Shown here: piece after piece, positions 21,899 to 33,808 of the stretch
Layout: every line of letters starts with the position of its first letter
Position numbering within the stretch: position 1 is the stretch's first letter
NCBI GenBank assembly: GCA_009599575.1
Contig: VWND01000017.1
Location: 620,001-684,000, forward strand
Reading direction: 5' to 3'
Length of the DNA stretch: 64,000 nt
Origin: Blumeriella jaapii
Taxonomy: Eukaryota > Ascomycota > Leotiomycetes > Helotiales > Drepanopezizaceae
Translations under genes and position numbers: made by a program
The notes under the pieces: generated by a model
Seen by the model: only the letters and a program-made list of their open reading frames with translations
Told to the model about the DNA's origin: nothing
The model's database searches: none

Positions 21899-24782
21899 CT
21901 AGGCCATGTAGCTGTAAGTCGGCACGGCAGCGGTTTCTACGCGCTCCATGTACTCCCGCTCAATGAGCGATTCGATGCGGCGCTTCATCATGCTGATGTC
22001 CGGCTTGAAGCGTTGGGAGAGCTGCGAGATCACTTCCGAGAAGAGCATTTGGTGCGTTGAGGTTTTGCGGGCCCTGGAAGCTCGGGGTTAGTCACCTCGG
22101 AACAACCGCGCTGAGCGTGAAAGGATGGGGAGGGGGGGCTTACTTCATGATTCGCACCACGACCGTGTCAATGATGTTACCTCGATGCTCATCATTAGTT
22201 TGCTCCGTCGCCTTCCGCTCAGCCTCATCCTCGACCTTGTTTACCGCGCTTAGCATGACCGGTGCCTTGATCTTAACCGTCTTGCTGGTGAACTTCTCGT
22301 TGAACGTGAAAGTATCACCGGCCTTAGGAATTTGTCGGTTCTCCGGATGTTTGGTGAGAACTTTAGCCTTGGGATTGACCGCCAATGTGTGGAGCATGCG
22401 CGCGAGGTCGTGGTCCGGGATATTAGTCGATTGTTGGATGTCTTCGTAGGAAAGAGATTGACCGTCGGCGAGATTGTTGAACAGGAGAAGAATGATCATG
22501 CCGTAGGTCGGGACGCTGAGCTCGTGTCGGCGCTCACGGCCTAAGGCGCCCTCCTTGCCGGGGATCTTGGGAAAGACGCACTTGATCTCGGCGTTGCCGA
22601 GGTAACTCATCCATGTCAGCTTTCTCCCCTGTCGGTCCTTCAAGTAGAATTTCTTGAAGGACTCTTGAAGATTCATGAGCTCGGGGGGCCAGATTACCGT
22701 GGAATACGTGCCGTCTTCGCGTTGTGAGCTTGCTCCGCCCATGGCGTCCATAGGCCAGTAATTGGAAGTGAGCACATTGACGCTGAGCTCGATGGGCTTG
22801 CGGTCGATATCTCCAAGACCCGAGATATGTGCTCGATAACCGCTAGAGAGTTCCTCCGACATGGTCATGTCTCTGAACATGCCCTCTAGCTTCGCCGTGA
22901 ACGCGTTACCAAGCTCGAGCTTCATACGAGAAATCATCTGCTTCTCGACTTCTGTATTCTCCGACTTTCCGTGCAGCAATCGCCTAGCCAGATGCTTCTT
23001 GTAGTAGCGCTCAAACATATCCTTATCTTGAATGTAGCGTAGGAGGGTCGTGGCCTTGTCGAGCACAACCTCAATCTCGGACTCCGTCTTTCCCTTGATT
23101 CCACGCCTCAAGTTCTCGTCAATGAAAAGAGATACATACTCCGAACATCTCGGGAACAGGTTGATGAACTCGGAGAAACTCTTTGTGATGGCGGATTGGA
23201 GAATGAGGTCCCCGGAGAAACATTCCTCCAACATCGTCTCGAATTTGTCTTTCAGCCCCAAGACATCGTCGACCCATCTGATAGCAGCAGCAGTTTGTCT
23301 CGCAGAAGCGGACTGCTTCGGTGCCTTTGTCTTGTCTGCACCCTCAGCAGGCTCGCCCTCCTCGGCTGGACCGGCAGGTGGAGGGGCGGAATCGGTATCC
23401 GCAATCATCCTGTTGATCTCTGATCCCAGCTCTACAATCCGTGACTGTAGTGCTGCTTTGAGAGGGGCTTTGGAAGGATCCACGCGGGAGATGTGGGTGT
23501 AGAGGAGAGTGAGGTCCTCGTGTCGGTTGTTCTCAATCATAGCCTTGACCCCACTGCCTTCCATGGCAAGGAACTCGGCGAGGTGGGCACTAATCATCTC
23601 CGCCTCGACGACCTTGGCAATCTTGGGAGCCGTGATCAGCGAAATGGTTGTCTGACATCGAGATTGCTCCTCCGCCAGTCTCTTTTTCGTTTGCCGTAAC
23701 CAAGTGCTCGCATCTGACTCCCGAAGCAGGGTGGCGCACTCACTCTGATAGAATTTCTTTGCATGCTCAAGAAAAGCGACCTCGAACGTGGTGATGTACA
23801 GCTTCTCAGCTGCCGCCTCATCATCGGTCTCGTAGAGGCCCTCTAGCATGTGTACGCATGCGCGGATCATGGACGGGCTGATAACGTCTCCATCTCTCTC
23901 CATGCCAATCTGGTCAAGGATTACCGAGGTCAGGATGTTGAACGTGACCAGCTCTGCTTCACCGGTATCTATCAGACGAGATCGCAAAACGTGATCTCGG
24001 TACAGCCCCATCGAGGTGGTAAAGATCGACGGCTTTCGGTTGTCGGTGCAGTAAACGCGATCCATGTACATCAACACATCCGTCGTCATGTTCATGGTCA
24101 TGATGTGATCCTCCCACGTCGCCTTCAGACCCTGCAAGAACTGCTCTCCCGTAATCCGGCGCTCGCTTGCCGCGATTCCATTCACTCCGCCCAGGGTGAT
24201 ATTAACCAGATTCGGCGTGATCAGGCTGCGGATCTTGGGCATCACCTCGTCAGCGAACCACTGTTCCTCGAACTCTTTCACGCGAGCATACAGCAATTCG
24301 CCTTCTTTCTTCAGCACGATCTTGTAGGAGGCGCGGTAGATCTGCTCGAAGCTGAGCTTGGAGGCGTCCTTGGTGTGGATCTCGCGCATGGCCGACTTGA
24401 GAATGCCCCATTGCACCTCGAAGTCGTTATCGTTTTGGCCACTGAGGCCCGCCTGAAGGACGTTGAGTTAGCTTTGTAAAAGACCACACAGCGGAGGTCG
24501 AGACAAAATGGGCGCACTAAGTCTGCAAACTTGGGAGTACGAGCGGCTGCAAGGTCTGCAGACTGTGGCCATCGGTGCCTAGCTCGCGGATTGTATTTGA
24601 AACAGAAAGAAAGGAACGGAGGATCAAAGTGTGTGTTTGAACAGCTTCCGGCTTCGAGAACTTCCAGCTTGGGTGGGAGGAGGTTGGAGAGAGAAGCGGT
24701 CATGGTGGGGTTGAATCAACGAAAGGGTACTTACCCTCCTCGGCGGGCGTATCTTGTTCTTACCACCTCGCCCTGATATCAT
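21899..24782 (-). CDS. CUL3: Cullin-3, scaffold of BTB-type ubiquitin ligases
   Basis: Cullin-3 links BTB substrate adaptors (N-terminal repeats) to the RING protein Rbx1 (C-terminal domain) in CRL3 ubiquitin ligases. Minus-strand exons are 24782-24735, 24452-22144 and 22073-21899, giving 843 aa. Exon 1 encodes only 16 basic residues (MISGRGGKNKIRPPRR), matching the usual cullin-3 N-terminus. Exon 2 carries the cullin repeats and cullin homology domain; a low-complexity Pro/Ala/Glu insert (near 23340-23400) interrupts it. The last junction falls inside the neddylation motif VVVRIMK|ARK, placing the Nedd8 acceptor Lys at about residue 786. The winged-helix end (YMERVETAAVPTYSYMA) is complete. 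It is divergent from ZIM17. Confidence 0.93.
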
Positions 24783-25314
24783 CTTATTCGATGTACCCTT
24801 GTTCGAAAGCCTCTGGTGTGTGTCCGTCTGCCGTGGTCCTCGAGGGGGAAGAGAGGAGCTTCGCGGGGTCGTCAGAAAGCTCCAGCTCGTGTGGTTTTGA
24901 TGAGTGCAGTCCAGATCGACGTATTCCCAAACAGCTTCTTGTGTGTCGAGGATGGGAGCTTGCGACAGACTTGAAGACTGAGCGGAGTGGAGGCTGAAGT
25001 ATTTGGAACATTCGAAAAAGGATGAGGACGAGGACGTGGTGATGAGTGAATGTTTACAGTACTTGCAGGCTTCATCTCTCGTCCTAATCTAATCGCCGAC
25101 CGGGCCGATAGTTATTCCTGTTTATTTACTTTAACAATATCAATGTACCCTAAAGCGGTTTAGCTTTTCCCCGGATTTGCAAACCTTCGAAAGCCTTGTC
25201 GCATTTTCTCAGCCTCATCTTTTTACATCAGATTTGTTTCAATTGATACTCATCACTTTCCAGTTCCATACCCACATCATCTCTTCGAATCTACCAACAA
25301 CCTCCCAATCGAAG
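24783..25314. promoter_or_regulatory. Shared CUL3/ZIM17 divergent promoter
   Basis: A 532-bp interval lies between divergent start codons. The ZIM17 side is C/T-rich with CATC and CAACC leader motifs. I recognise no specific operator. Confidence 0.5.
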
Positions 25315-25977
25315 ATGCCACGCCCTCCTCCGTTCTCCGGCCACGCCTCGCCCGCTTCTCCGTCTCCGCCGCCGTCCAACAACGTCCTCGAATTCGCCTC
25401 TCCCACCCTGCGCCAGCCAAAGCCAACGCGATAGCAAAAACATTCACAACAAGCTCTTTCAAGTTCTTCTCCCCTCAGAAACCCACTCTCGAATCCAAAT
25501 CAAGCTTAAATCCACATGTCCCCCGACCGCCTCCTCCCCCCCAACAGCAACAACAGCAACAACAGCAACAACAAACAGAGCGTACAGCACCCGCCCCGAA
25601 GCCTTCCTACGAAATGACATTTACCTGCACGCCCTGCGGCGCGCGCAGCACGCATCTCATCAGTAAGCAGGGATACCACCACGGTAGCGTGCTCGCGACG
25701 TGCCCCGGGTGCCGGAACCGGCACGTCGTCTCGGATCACCTTGGTGTAAGTTTGTCCCCCCCTCTCCCTCTCTTACTTAATCCTGCCAGGACTGATGAAC
25801 AAGCCACAGATCTTCGGCGATACGAATCTCACGATCGAGGACTTGATGCGGGAGCAAGGGCAGCTGGTGAAGAAGGGGACGTTGAGCGAGGATGGAGATT
25901 TGGAGTTCTGGGCTGATGGCTCGACGACGGAGAGGGCGAAGACGAGAGGTGCGCCGAAAGCGGAGGGGAGTGATTGA
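25315..25977 (+). CDS. ZIM17: DNL-type zinc finger, mitochondrial Hsp70 helper Zim17/Hep1
   Basis: Zim17/Hep1 keeps mitochondrial Hsp70 soluble and supports protein import. The zinc-binding DNL domain is clear: TCTPCGARSTH and CPGCRNRHVVSDHLG, then after the intron 25746-25809 the motif IFGDTNLTIEDLMREQ; the stop is at 25975-25977. A polyproline/polyglutamine tract (CAACAG array, about 25530-25575) precedes the domain. The 5' end is uncertain. The ATG at 25315 opens a frame that stops at 25434. The downstream frame, read back to the ATG, gives a typical presequence (SSVLRPRLARFSVSAAVQQR), so one base (a G after the ATG) seems missing. That model gives 199 aa. The alternative is a 95-nt intron 25384-25478 with a weak GTCCTC donor, which removes the presequence. 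Confidence 0.8.
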
Positions 25978-26914
25978 TTCGGAAAGGAGAGGCGCGAAGC
26001 GATATGATCATAGCTATGACGATCTGACATACGACGAAGAACGAGGGAACGACATACCCGGCTAGCGAGGACCAGTGGAAAACTCAGACAACACGATCAA
26101 CAGTTCTGTTTAAACAAAAGCGGGGATGTATCAATTACAAGGCCTGGGGTGGTATAGTCAAATGTACGTTTGCATAAAAGCGAACATGTATTATTATCAA
26201 GAACAGGATGGTTAGACGAAGACACGCCTGCACAGAAACTGAAATGTAACAACATCAAGAAGTAGATACCCAGACTACATAGACCACAACATTAAGACTA
26301 GTCATTTTCCAACACACAAAATACAAAGGATGTCTTCTCGGCCCGCAGATAAAATTAGATCGAATCGTGTCTACTACAGTAACCTAACCACAACCCAGCC
26401 TTCAAGACACGCTATCCAACGAGAGAACAAGGATCTTGTTCCACGATATATGTATGCCTATCTACATAATGTATCAACACTTTTCTATACGCCACACACT
26501 ACACCGGCAGCTTTCATGTCCATCCGATGTCTATGTGAAAATCAGATATCCGGCCCGCTAAAGCAACCCAACCCAACCCATCCCATCCCACCCTCCAGCG
26601 ACCTCAAAAAAGACGAAAGAACGCCAATAAGGAGCTGATTTCCCGCTCGGATCATTCCCACTCTTCTCGATCACCCATCCCCATTCTTGTGTCTGTTCAA
26701 TCGAACAAACAGTCTTGGCTCATCGGACGGAGCTGTGTCATCGAGTGATGGAAGAGCTCCTAAGCCAGACCCAGACTCGCTTAGCGCCTACCTAAGTGAG
26801 TGATTGATACAAATGAGCAGCGTGAGGCTCGATATTCGTCTGCATATACCGTAGGTAGGTGTTTTTATAGTCATCTACACAAATCTCCTTGGTAGCAACT
26901 TCGCCCCAGCAATT
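25978..26914. other. Spacer between convergent genes
   Basis: No gene seen; short open frames only. It holds the degenerate repeat at 26108-26280 and the 3' UTRs of ZIM17 and the SNF2 gene. Confidence 0.6.
26108..26280 (+). repeat. Degenerate tandem repeat, unit about 60 bp
   Basis: Three diverged units share the pattern AAAGC-n-ATGTA-n-ATCAAGAA-n-GG-n-TAGAC. Their starts lie near 26108, 26167 and 26226. Identity is low, so this is a visual call. Confidence 0.45.
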
Positions 26915-29900
26915 CTAAGCAAACGACACACCGGGCTTCCTCTCCTTCCTCGCCGGCCTCTCTTCCCGAGCAAGACCTAGATCCCAGCTCGCCATCTTCA
27001 CCTCCCCCTTTCCCTTCCCCTGATCTCCCACCCCGGATGTGGAAGGCTTTCTTTCTAGATATCCTTCAGGATCTCCATTCTCGCACCCAGAACCCCGTCC
27101 AAACAAGAGTTTCGGCCTAGCAAGTCCAGCCATCTGCTCTGGTCCCTCAATGCCCTCCGTCCGCACGTCAATGATGCGCACATCCCGGATCCAATCGTAC
27201 ACTGTGCGGTCATCAAGGATACTCTTCAGCTCGTGGTGTTCCTCGGATGACATCTCCCTGCGCCGCCGGACGATGACCTCCTCGATGGAGCCCCGCAGGA
27301 CCAGCGTCTCCACGAAAACCGGCTTTGTCTGGCCGATCCGATGCGCTCGCTTCACGGCTTGCGCCTCTACCTGCGGCGAGAAGGGCGGGTTGACGAAATA
27401 CACCCGCGACGCGGACGAGAGGTCCAGACCGAAGGCCGCTTGAGAGACGTCCATCAGCAGCACGCGGAAGTGGTTCGAGTGGTTGAAGGCTACTACGTAT
27501 TGCGCGCGCCGGGCGGCGGTCAAGGTTTTGGCGTAGATGAGGTGGGGGATGTCGAGGACTTCGAGGGCTTGCGCGATGTACCAGGCTATTTGCTCGGCTT
27601 CGTAGAAGATGAGGATCTTGTCTTCTGCGTGGTGTGCTGAGATGCCGTCCAGCAGGTATGATAACTTAGCCGATGCTGTACTTACGAGCGAGGTTTTAGC
27701 AAGCGAGGATGAGGGATCCAAAGAGCCCGAGATATCGTGAGTCTTCTTGAGGGCAGACTTTTTCTTCGTAGGAGAGAGGGAGGTTGGTGGAGGATTGGTA
27801 ATAGAGTCAGCTTCGTCTAAAAACGTATCGTCTATAGCATCAACGTCAATGAAATGGTCTGGACTCGGTGACTTTAAGCCTTTTCCTGGCAAAGATCTCG
27901 CTGATCGAACACGCTTCGGCGGATTGGAGCCTTTCCAACCAGTGACACCTCCTGATATAGCAAACGATCCTTCCCATTCACTTCCGATGGAAGATTTTCG
28001 CTTTAGCGACTTCGACTTGGCGGAAACGGGCATCAAGGCCTCGCGCGCTGCCTCCATTGCCTGTTTCCCAGCATCTAGTAATTCCTCGGTGGGATCTTCT
28101 TTCCATAGGTGATCTTCAACAAACTTTTGAGCCGCGTGCACCTGTGTCGCTCCCATGAGAGTCGGGTTAATCGCTTTACCATCAAGCGACCACGCTGCTC
28201 TAGTCTCGCTCGGAAGCTCATTTTGCACGTACATTGGCATCTCGTGGTATATTGAGATGGCCTGCGAAATTTCGTTCGCCAGTACTGTTTCCCCCATTTG
28301 GATGACTTCTTGTAGCAAGGCCTCGTCGGCGGGTGTGATAGGAACCTTTTTTTCTTCAAGAAAGTCTTTCGCGTTCTCAATTGTAGTTGTGATGTCGGCA
28401 ATTCCAAAGCCGGACCACATGAAAGATGCCTGGCGAAGATTTGAGACTAGCTGTTGCAAATTCTTCCGTTGACGCGGATCAAAGAAGTAGTCGGCGTCCT
28501 TCCGCTCAGAAGCGACTGCGTTAGTAATGATGGCGATACTGAATTTATTGAGCGACAGCTTGTCTTGTACGGATCCATCAAGAACTACAATTCTCTTGTT
28601 CAGAGGAGGAAGGGTGACTTCAAGAAGGACATCTTCAGGGCGGTGGCGAATCACCATACCTTCTAATGTTGTCCGCAAACATTCGAAATTCCCTCGACTC
28701 TTACGACCATGACGACGTTGCATGATTAGTTGCGACCAAGAGGCAGCATCTTGATCCTCGGGACTGTTGGCCCACGGTCTGACTTTGAGGTACGAGGTCG
28801 CAATATTACCAAGTCCTTCTAGATCTTTACGCTCTTGCTTAGAGTAGAGGCATACTTTCTCACCAGATGTTGGTTGCGACATTTGTGGCGTGGGCAAAGG
28901 ATTGTCGACGATGCTTCCTATTATAACATCATTTGGCGTATTGGGTGAACCGCCCCCTCGAGTAGGTTGTTGCGTAAATATGCCAGGGTTTCCAATCGAG
29001 GAAACCGATGACGCCGTTGATATTGGTGAATTCTGTCCAGACAAGTCCTCGGGTACATCATTTGATATCTCAGCACCGTAGAGACCTTTTGTTGGCGTTC
29101 CAGATACAATCCAACGGGCTGTCAGTTGCAAGAAATCGACAACAACTACGGCGTCGGTACGGGAAGATGTACCGAATCCATGGCCTTCGTCCACAATGAG
29201 GCGCTTGAAATGAAGTTCTTTGAGAGGTGAATGGTAGGCCTTTCCCGCCCTCGTTCTCATTGCCTGCACAGAGAGATCTCGACTACCGAGGAAAGCTAAC
29301 CCAGACAATTAGCAGGCTCACTATAAGACAGTCTAAAAGCTGAGAGAGCGTAAGGACAGCCGAGACACTCTTATGGCAGAGAATGGCTTCGAGACCAATA
29401 TACTGACTTGTATCGTGAGCATCGTTGGATGTTTGAAGTCCTGCCTCACCAGCTACATTATTACGGGCCTCTTTGTCAAACCGCTGCTTGCTGAACAGGA
29501 TGATATCGTATCCAGCGATCTCAGCGGGCTTGGGGAGCTCATCTGTCATTGACTTCATCACCAGAACCTTCATTCCGACTGTATGCTTCTTGATCTATGA
29601 AAGTAGACAGATACCACGAGTTAGATTCTTATGTACGGCCAGGAGCAGTTATTAGGCGGTCACCATACCTCGTACTGCCACTGCTGGACCAAATTTGCCG
29701 GCACGACTACAATGGTAGCCGCGGTAAGAATGATTCTGCGGGGTGGCTGTATCGTCGGACGTCTTGACTGGCGCCTAGGGACTGGAGCGGGAAGCACTAT
29801 GAGAAGCAAAAAAGCCAGTTAGCTGGTTCATCAGAAATCTCGAAGTAATCGGGCGATTTGTGAGTAGATTGCGATTCACACACTGTAGAATCCAGGATTT

Positions 29901-31127
29901 CTCGCCAGAGCTTCACGACAACGATAAAATTCGGTGTGTTCTCGGCCTTCTAGAATTGCGAGAGAGGCTCTCCATGGGACGGCTTTCCGACCTATGGTAG
30001 ATGCAGACACTGCAAAACAGTCAGCATGATCTCGTGAACCCATTTCCAGCGTAACCTCATATTTTGTGCAAAGTCTCCACAAATTCGTTGTTTCGGCAGC
30101 GTTGAGTGAGCAGAGGACTGGGCATGGTTGTTCCTTACTTTCAATCAATGATCCAGTCTTTTTTCGGACTGGTGTGGAATCATATGTGTACTCCGGAGGT
30201 ATTTGGCTGGTACAGTCTCTCGTAGCCATAATCAGCCCCAAACATATCAGAGTCTTACCCAAACCCATAGTTTCGGCGCAGATGCCACCTCTAGGAGCCT
30301 CGTACGTTCTTGGTTCACGGTAGCAGTAGCCACCACCGATGTCACAATACCACGACTTGCCACTTTGATCAGTGAGATGTCTCAGTCTAGGGTCCAAAGC
30401 TTGTGCTGGCTTGGACTCGCGCTGAAGCATCAACGCCGCGGAACGTCGTTGGTAATAGTGCATCTTGGTTTTCAGCCCATCGATCTGGCCCTCCAATATT
30501 CGATCCATAGCTTGCTTTGCATATGGGTCTGTGACTAGCTCTGGCTCGGGTTTTGGAGAGGGTAAAGTGTTGAAGAGCTCAAACAAAGATGGATCTTCGA
30601 CATTGGCAGTATTCAATGTCGAATCCATGTGGTGAATTTGACTTTCGAGGTCCCATTTGCCATTCCATGTATTGCTAGAGACATCGAGTCGCGCGAGAAG
30701 CCGTGCGATATCCTTACGCAGTGATATGTTTCCGCGGTCAACGACTGCGTGACCAATATCATCTGCTAGAACATAGACTCGTATTTGACCTCGATGATGA
30801 TCATTGGCACGGAACTCCATGCGGATCCAGCGTTCAATAAAGAGCCCTTTCAAGCTGGGCTTATTAGCCACAACGCCATCATGAAATGCCCAAGGCCCTA
30901 GAGACTCACGGTTTTACCGTGGGTAGTCCAAACAAGACTTGCTGTAACTCATCTGATAAGTGTAACCCGCCGTTAAGATTCAGCATGTGCCGAGGATGTG
31001 AGAAGGACCGCCAATGCCCAAGGCTATCCCCAATAACAGAGCCACTCCATACATCGCGCGTAATGCTGTTTTCAGTAGCCGTAACTCGTATGCACCCTGT
31101 ATGTATCAGTGTGTTTTGAGGTATCAT
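26915..31127 (-). CDS. SNF2-family ATPase/helicase with DEGH motif II
   Basis: This is a large SNF2-superfamily ATPase of Rad5/Rad16-like layout, presumably nuclear and acting on chromatin or in DNA repair. Minus-strand exons are 31127-30910, 30854-29884, 29796-29669, 29594-29408 and 29295-26915; lengths sum to 1,294 codons, which supports the model. Walker A (ETMGLGKTL) is near residue 270. The segment leading to VVVPANLVQQWQYE is Ia-like. Motif II is VDEGHGFG (DEGH, not DEAH or DEGH's usual DExH partner DEAQ), and motif III is WIVSGTPTKG. A long, charged insert (about residues 650-1050, with Ser/Lys-rich low complexity) separates the lobes. The C-terminal lobe has LLMDVSQAAFGLDLSSASRV and AHRIGQ (motif VI). 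I see no RING finger. The start at 31127 is the first ATG that splices in frame; an upstream exon is possible. Confidence 0.82.
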
Positions 31128-31916
31128 AGTTCTGCAGGTGACTGCACATATTTGGTGGCGCGCGTACCGATTGGGATATATTTGCTGATATCTAGCGCAA
31201 TATCGTCAGAGAGAGACGAGCTTGCCGACAGCGTTGTACTGCTGAGTGTTGATCTACTCATTCTCACAGTTATAGAAACTGGGGTGGAATTAGGCAGCAG
31301 GGGGAAGAGGTTGATGGTGACTGAAGCTGGTCATGGCGCGAGAAAAGCTTCTTTGTCGACGCGGAGCCTCTATGACTATTCCGAAGAAAAATTGAGAAAA
31401 CAATACCAGAGTCGAAAGAGAATTCGAAGAGGGTGGGGGGGGGGGGGGGGGTAGGGGTTGAACATAGATAGTGAGTGATGTAGGAGAGCAAGAGGTAGCG
31501 CCCGCTTGCTCTGATTCGTCGCTTTGCTTCTCCAAAAATACTAGTAGTTGTTGATGTGGAGCATCTACCACGTGATAAAGTCGCTTGGCTGCTTGCCCGC
31601 TGTTGACATCAACGTCAGGCGCTCAACTTGTCGCCGTTCGATTGTAATCGAGTAGAGTTTTTTCACGCAGAAATATGCCTATTAATCACTGGAAAGCTTA
31701 GTCAAACGCCACAGCCTGCAAGAAATACTATATATCAATAGTGGAAGTTATGCCCCAGCAAAGCTTTAAGAGGCTATGCCGTATTGACGGAAACCACGAG
31801 ACTCTTATAGATGACCTCGCGACTAAAGGCTTTTAATTATGGTTCGGAGACCCAAGGCGAATTCGAATATTAATTACAGTTACAATAATTCTACATGTAT
31901 TACGCTCATCACATCT
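31128..31916. other. Spacer with G17 homopolymer
   Basis: No gene seen. It contains an uninterrupted run of 17 G at 31435-31451 and a CACGTG at 31569-31574. The left part is the SNF2 gene's upstream region; the right part is the ISC1 3' UTR. Confidence 0.6.
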
Positions 31917-33511
31917 CTACCAATCCTGGATCCCCTCCGCAGCCATAACATGAGGCTCGCCACTAGCAGCAGCTCGTACATTACTAATCTCCCACTCAAA
32001 CTCCTTCAGTGCCCGAATCTCACTACCAACGAACAAGCCGCCGATCAAACCATCAATCACTCCAGCGCTCAGTCCCAGCGTGCTCAAAAGCATCAAGACG
32101 AAAGCGACGAAGTTTGTCGGGCTCCACCAAACGGCTGTCAAGCAACCAATGCTGATGACTAGCGAGCCTACAAAATGGCCAAGACGAAGTCGGCGCTGGC
32201 GCTGCTCGCGAGCTCGGTACTTGTGGATCATTGCTAAGATCTCGTCGTATGTGTCGAGTGGCAAGTAAGGCGCTCGAGTGTCCTTGAATTGGTCGTGGTA
32301 TTGGCGGAACTCGCCGCTGGGCGGTAACGAGAGAAACGCCCCCCGATTCACAGCCCCATGGTCTTCATCTATGGAGGACTTGTCCCCATCGTCGATTGAT
32401 TTGGTGTGGATGAGTGTGGCTTCAACGGAAAAGTGATCACTTAGTGAACACTGTAAGTCTGGATGTCGTTCCTGAAACCCGACTTTTGCGGTTTTCACTA
32501 CCCACCCTCCATCCTCTGGGTGTGAAGGGTTGAACGCTGTGTTTGCAAAGATATAATCGAGTCTCTTAGCTCGAGGGTCTATCCGGTCACCGGGAACTTC
32601 GATCGGTGGTCGGTTTGGTCCAAGCAGCTTTTGCTGCCCTTTGTTCCATCTCCATGTGTTCAGCACGCTGTCACACGTGGCGCCATTTTCAAAGGTGTTG
32701 AATGCGGCAGTGGGAATTGATCGGCGGCGTGCCTTTTCTACCTCGTCTATCGCGGCACCTATAGATGAGTCTGGATGCAAGAGGAGCCACACGTCGCGGA
32801 CTGGAGAGTGGGTGCTAATGAGGCGGTGGGCCAGCGAGAGGGGTACCATGTTGAAATCTCCCAGTCCCAGTACCAAGTGCCCTTTCTCCGCTGCTCCACG
32901 CATCAACTTGGCTATCTCCCACGCTTGAGCTGTTCGATGGCAGATATACGAATCGTGTGGCTCTCTCTCGTAAGGAGCATGAAGCTAAGTACAGTAAGTT
33001 TCGGTCCGTAGTTGAACGCAGGAAAACTTGCATGCGTGGTGAAAACTTCTATGATGTCCTTCGTGCCGTGGCCATATCGTATCTTTGCACATGCAACACC
33101 TTTGCCGACAAACCAATCTCCCCGGAAAAAAGCCGTAGGCCTGCCGTTGAGTGGGTATCGAAACATGGAGCTCTCTTCAATCGGCCATTTCGACAATATC
33201 GCCAGCCCACCTCCGAATATACCGCTATGGTAGAACTTCCCGAACGGTAGAATGTACTTTGTAAGGTCCCGGATATTCTTGTAGTCCTCCTGAGTCCAGC
33301 ATTCTTGTAAGCCCACAACGTGGGGCACTGGATCCGCAGATGCAATGCGTTTTCCAATCTCTTTCAGCCGTTCATTCTGAAACTTGGAAATGTACTTCAA
33401 GCCCCAGCAGTTGAGGGTAATCACGTTGATCTCGGTTGGCATGATGGGATCCATTTCGCATTCAATGCGTGTCCCAAGCTTAGACATGTAGAGCGCTGAT
33501 ATGGGATCCAT
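31917..33511 (-). CDS. ISC1: Inositol phosphosphingolipid phospholipase C (neutral sphingomyelinase)
   Basis: Isc1 cleaves inositol phosphosphingolipids to ceramides at ER and mitochondrial membranes. Exons on the minus strand are 33511-33032 and 32984-31917, giving 515 aa. The endonuclease/exonuclease/phosphatase fold is complete: TLNCWGLKY (Asn), VGLQECW (Mg-binding Glu), LGDFNMVP (Asp/Asn) and SDHFSVEATL (catalytic Asp-His). Two membrane segments near the C-terminus (about residues 425-480) are the family's signature. The intron 33031-32985 appears to use a GC donor (GCAAGT), which gives FTTH|LHAPYERE, the conserved sequence. A nearby GT would give another frame. The ATG at 33511 is preferred; others at 33487 and 33451 are possible. 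It is divergent from SWD3. Confidence 0.88.
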
Positions 33512-33808
33512 TCCTGGCAGAGCTTTCTGGCGCACTAGGATTGCGGAAGAAGGGCCCGATTGGTGTTCTCCCTGCTTGATGCTGAAGTTCTGGGATGATG
33601 TTAAACTGCTCCCTGAATCCGGAGTCGTACAAAACAGGGGTCGAAGAGTAACCACCCGGCTGGCGTTACACGCGCGGCTAACGACAGTCTTGGCGCCTCC
33701 GCGTCTCTTTTGCCGCGTCCGCCTTACCGCGTCTGTTGTCGCAACTATCGAACCCAGGTACAATCGTGAGCATGCTACACATCGACATTCCAAACATCCT
33801 CTGAAAAC
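33512..33808. promoter_or_regulatory. Shared ISC1/SWD3 divergent promoter
   Basis: Only 297 bp separate the two divergent start codons, so the promoters overlap. The GC-rich centre (33660-33730) has no TATA box that I can see. Confidence 0.5.
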
